From NCBI RefSeq assembly GCF_041080625.1, contig NZ_CP163518.1, forward strand, positions 2,542,001-2,606,000: a DNA stretch of 64,000 bases, written 5' to 3'. The notes under the pieces are model-generated. The model was not told the origin of the DNA. It saw only the letters and a program-made list of their open reading frames with translations, and searched no databases. A program made the translations under genes and the position numbers. Source of the DNA: Streptomyces sp. CG1. Lineage in GTDB: Bacteria; Actinomycetota; Actinomycetes; Streptomycetales; Streptomycetaceae. Of this stretch, positions 61,848 to 64,000 are shown one piece after another. Each line of letters starts with the position of its first letter. The first letter of the stretch is position 1.

Positions 61848-62864
61848 GTGATCGAGCTGGAGGGGGTTCCCGAGCTGATCGACCCAGTCATGGTGGCCGC
61901 GTTCGAGGGCTGGAACGATGCCGGCGACGCCGCCTCCACGGCGGTCGCGCATCTGGAACGCGAATGGAAGGGCGAGGTGTTCGCGGCGCTGGACGCCGAG
62001 GACTACTACGACTTCCAGGTGAACCGCCCCACGGTGTTCATGGACGGCGGTGTACGCAAGATCACCTGGCCGACGACAAGGCTGTCGGTGGTGCGGGTCG
62101 GCGGCGAGAAGCCGCGTGACCTGGTGCTGGTCCGCGGCATCGAACCGTCCATGCGCTGGCGCTCGTTCTGCAACGAGCTGCTCGGCTTCGCGCACGAGCT
62201 GGGCGTGGAGTTGGTGGTCATCCTGGGCGCGCTGCTCGGTGACACCCCGCACACGCGTCCGGTGCCGGTCAGCGGGGTCACGTCAGACCCGGACCTGGCC
62301 GAGCGGATGGATCTGGAGGAGACCAAGTACGAGGGCCCGACGGGCATCGTCGGCGTCCTGCAGGAGGCGTGCACGCACGCCGGTGTCCCGGCGGTGTCGC
62401 TGTGGGCGGCCGTACCGCACTACGTCTCCCAGCCGCCCAACCCCAAGGCCACGCTGGCGCTGCTCAACCGCCTGGAGGACCTGCTGGACCTGCGCATTCC
62501 GCAGGGCGAGCTGCCCGAGGACGCGCGGGCCTGGCAGGTCGGTGTGGACCAGCTGGCCGCCGAGGACAGCGAGGTCGCCGAGTACGTCCAGACGCTGGAG
62601 GAGGCCCGGGACACCGCGGAGCTGCCGGAGGCGTCGGGTGAGGCGATCGCCCGCGAGTTCGAACGGTATCTGCGGCGCCGGGACGTCAGCCCGCCCCCTC
62701 CGGGCGGGCACGCGACGGCGGACGGCGGGGACGGCGGGCCCTGGCTTCGGGACAGCCCGAGCGGGAAGACGCGCCCGCCGAATGCCTCGGGCGGTTCCGG
62801 CGGTTCCGGCGGTTCGAAGGGCACCGACTCCAAGGGCGACGACGAGGACGACCCGGAGGACTGA
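61848..62864 (+). CDS. PAC2-family protein, possible ParJ homologue
   Basis: A 338-residue protein. The PAC2 domain (residues about 1-270) has VMVAAFEGWNDAGDAASTAV, ITWPTTRLSVVRVGGEKPRD, LVRGIEPSMRWRSFCNELLG and EGPTGIVGVLQEACTHAGVP. The last about 60 residues are Gly/Ser/Asp-rich and disordered. In S. coelicolor the protein encoded next to mshC, as I recall it, is ParJ (SCO1662), a regulator of ParA polymerisation; position and family suggest the same here, but I cannot verify it. GTG at 61848 follows GGAAGGAGG. A terminator separates it from mshC. Confidence 0.75.
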   Translation: MIELEGVPELIDPVMVAAFEGWNDAGDAASTAVAHLEREWKGEVFAALDAEDYYDFQVNRPTVFMDGGVRKITWPTTRLSVVRVGGEKPRDLVLVRGIEPSMRWRSFCNELLGFAHELGVELVVILGALLGDTPHTRPVPVSGVTSDPDLAERMDLEETKYEGPTGIVGVLQEACTHAGVPAVSLWAAVPHYVSQPPNPKATLALLNRLEDLLDLRIPQGELPEDARAWQVGVDQLAAEDSEVAEYVQTLEEARDTAELPEASGEAIAREFERYLRRRDVSPPPPGGHATADGGDGGPWLRDSPSGKTRPPNASGGSGGSGGSKGTDSKGDDEDDPED

Positions 62865-62871
62865 GAGTACG

Positions 62872-62907
62872 GAAAGGGCGGTTCCCTCTGCCGGGAACCG
62901 CCCTTTC
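62872..62907. terminator. Bidirectional terminator between the PAC2 gene and mshC
   Basis: GAAAGGGCGGTTCCC (62872-62886) and GGGAACCGCCCTTTC (62893-62907) form a perfect 15-bp stem with TCTGCC loop. Confidence 0.9.
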
Positions 62908-62949
62908 TGCCGCACCCCTACTTTTTTGGGGGGCGGCTCTGCTCGGCGC

Positions 62950-64000
62950 TTAGAGAGCCACTCCCAGCAGCGCGTCCACCGCTCGCGTCACCACGCCCGG
63001 CGCGCCCGTGTCGGTGCCGTCCTCCGTCTCCTGCCGCTCCGCCCAGCGGTCCACCGCGGCCAGCGCCGCGGGCGCGTCGAGGTCGTTCGTGAGGGCCTCA
63101 CGGATTTCCTCGACCAGCGCGTCGGCGGACGGGCCGTCGGGGCGGGAGACGGCGGCGCGCCAGCGGCCGAGGCGGGCCATGGCGTCCTGGAGGACCTCGT
63201 CGGTCCACTCCCAGTCGGCGCGGTAGTGGTGGCCCAGCAGGGCGAGGCGGATGGCGGCCGGGTCAACGCCGTCGCGGCGCAGCTGCGAGACGAAGACGAG
63301 GTTGCCCTTGGACTTGGACATCTTCGCGCCGTGCAGGGCGACCATGCCGGCGTGCACATAGGCCTTGGCCATGGGGAACTCGCCAGTGAGCACCTGGGCG
63401 TGCGAGGCGCCCATCTCGTGGTGCGGGAAGGCGAGGTCGGAGCCGCCGCCCTGGACGTCGAAGCCCATGCCGAGGTGGTCGAGGGCGATGGCCACACACT
63501 CGATGTGCCAGCCGGGCCGGCCCCGGCCGAGCGAGGCGCCGTCCCAGCTGGGCTCGCCCTCGCGGGCGGCCATCCACAGCATCGGGTCGAGGGGGTTCTT
63601 CTTGCCCGGGCGGTCCGGGTCACCGCCGCGCTCGGCGGACAGCAGCCGCATGGCGGCCGCGTCGAGGTTCGAGACCGAGCCGAAGTTCGCGTCGGACTCG
63701 ACGGAGAAGTAGATGTCGCCCTCCAGCTCGTAGGCCGCGCCGAGTTCACGCAGCCGCTCCACGAGCGGGACGATGCCGGGTATCGCCTCGACGGCGCCTA
63801 TGTAGTGCTGGGGCGGGAGTATGCGCAGGGCGGTCATGTCCTCGCGGAAGAGGGCCGTCTCCTTCTCGGCGAGGGCGACCCAGTCGACGCCGTCCCGCTC
63901 CGCGCGCTCCAGCAGCGGATCATCGACATCGGTCACGTTCTGGACGTAGTGGACCTGCCGCTTGGTGTCAAGCCACACGCGCTGCACGAGGTCGAACGCG
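62950..64000 (-). CDS. mshC: Cysteine--glucosaminyl-inositol ligase MshC (3' part)
   Basis: About 350 residues of the enzyme that joins cysteine to GlcN-inositol in mycothiol biosynthesis; the N-terminus lies beyond the window. It reads [40 protein letters not shown], and has the ligase zinc/AMP-site segments [20 protein letters not shown] and [20 protein letters not shown]. The KMSKS-type loop is [14 protein letters not shown]. It is a cysteinyl-tRNA-synthetase relative without an anticodon-binding domain. It ends at TAA 62952-62950 and converges on the PAC2 gene. Confidence 0.95.
   Translation of the reverse strand, partial: AFDLVQRVWLDTKRQVHYVQNVTDVDDPLLERAERDGVDWVALAEKETALFREDMTALRILPPQHYIGAVEAIPGIVPLVERLRELGAAYELEGDIYFSVESDANFGSVSNLDAAAMRLLSAERGGDPDRPGKKNPLDPMLWMAAREGEPSWDGASLGRGRPGWHIECVAIALDHLGMGFDVQGGGSDLAFPHHEMGASHAQVLTGEFPMAKAYVHAGMVALHGAKMSKSKGNLVFVSQLRRDGVDPAAIRLALLGHHYRADWEWTDEVLQDAMARLGRWRAAVSRPDGPSADALVEEIREALTNDLDAPAALAAVDRWAERQETEDGTDTGAPGVVTRAVDALLGVAL

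Noticed and set aside
1..64000. CRISPR array, prophage, IS elements, tRNA or rRNA genes
   Set aside because: No repeat-spacer pattern, transposase, phage structural gene or cloverleaf-like sequence was recognised. The endonuclease VII-like gene has no phage neighbours.

Overview
The window is typical Streptomyces chromosome. It is very GC-rich, with GTG starts common, third codon positions almost always G or C, and family markers such as a conservon, a Pup-proteasome locus, mycothiol biosynthesis and a gyl operon. As far as I recall, the gene order matches the conserved core of S. coelicolor from about SCO1614 to SCO1663; this is from memory and was not searched. I see no tRNA, rRNA, insertion sequence, prophage or CRISPR array. 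It is ordinary core chromosome with a few disrupted genes and a rich set of regulatory sites.

Layout. 1-5.6 kb: the end of a FadR-type regulator, a PuuD-like amidotransferase, a frameshifted phosphotransferase, a LysR regulator divergent from a TDT-family transporter, a metal/cobalamin-receptor-like protein and an XRE-cupin regulator. 6-9 kb: a glycine betaine transporter whose fused permease/binding-protein gene carries an in-frame TAG. 9-16 kb: a 5'-3' exonuclease, an iron-box-controlled siderophore reductase, a 5'-nucleotidase, a DrrAB-type ABC exporter with a PadR regulator, a broken GNAT gene and an RluA pseudouridine synthase. 16-21 kb: a five-gene conservon (kinase-like, roadblock, DUF742, GTPase, P450). 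21-26 kb: HelY helicase, TatC and TatA.

26-40 kb holds the Pup-proteasome system: pafC, pafB, two FKBP isomerases, pafA with an MFS gene, prcA, prcB, an HNH endonuclease gene overlapping prcB, pup, dop and arc. Pup is deamidated by Dop, ligated to targets by PafA, and tagged proteins are unfolded by ARC into the PrcAB core. PafBC is known from mycobacteria as a DNA-damage transcription activator. 40-51 kb: ferredoxin, a secreted protein, TrmI, a CBS-containing site-2 protease, a RecB-like Fe-S nuclease with a response regulator, two tandem peptide-binding lipoproteins and a HAD phosphatase. 51-64 kb: metH, then gylR and glpF-glpK-glpD, an SMI1/KNR4-like gene, a FadR regulator under a perfect palindrome, a PAC2 protein and the 3' part of mshC.

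The most interesting signal links distant genes. The 5'-3' exonuclease, RecB-like nuclease, SMI1-like gene and HelY helicase each have a promoter resembling the PafBC-dependent RecA-NDp element (TTGTCRGTG-N8-TANNNT) with exactly 8 bases of spacing, placed so that transcripts would be leaderless or nearly so. pafB and pafC lie in the same window. Other notable points are three disrupted genes (a 20-bp tandem duplication, a TAG codon, and paired indels), the endonuclease gene inside the proteasome operon, and several clean operator-like palindromes.
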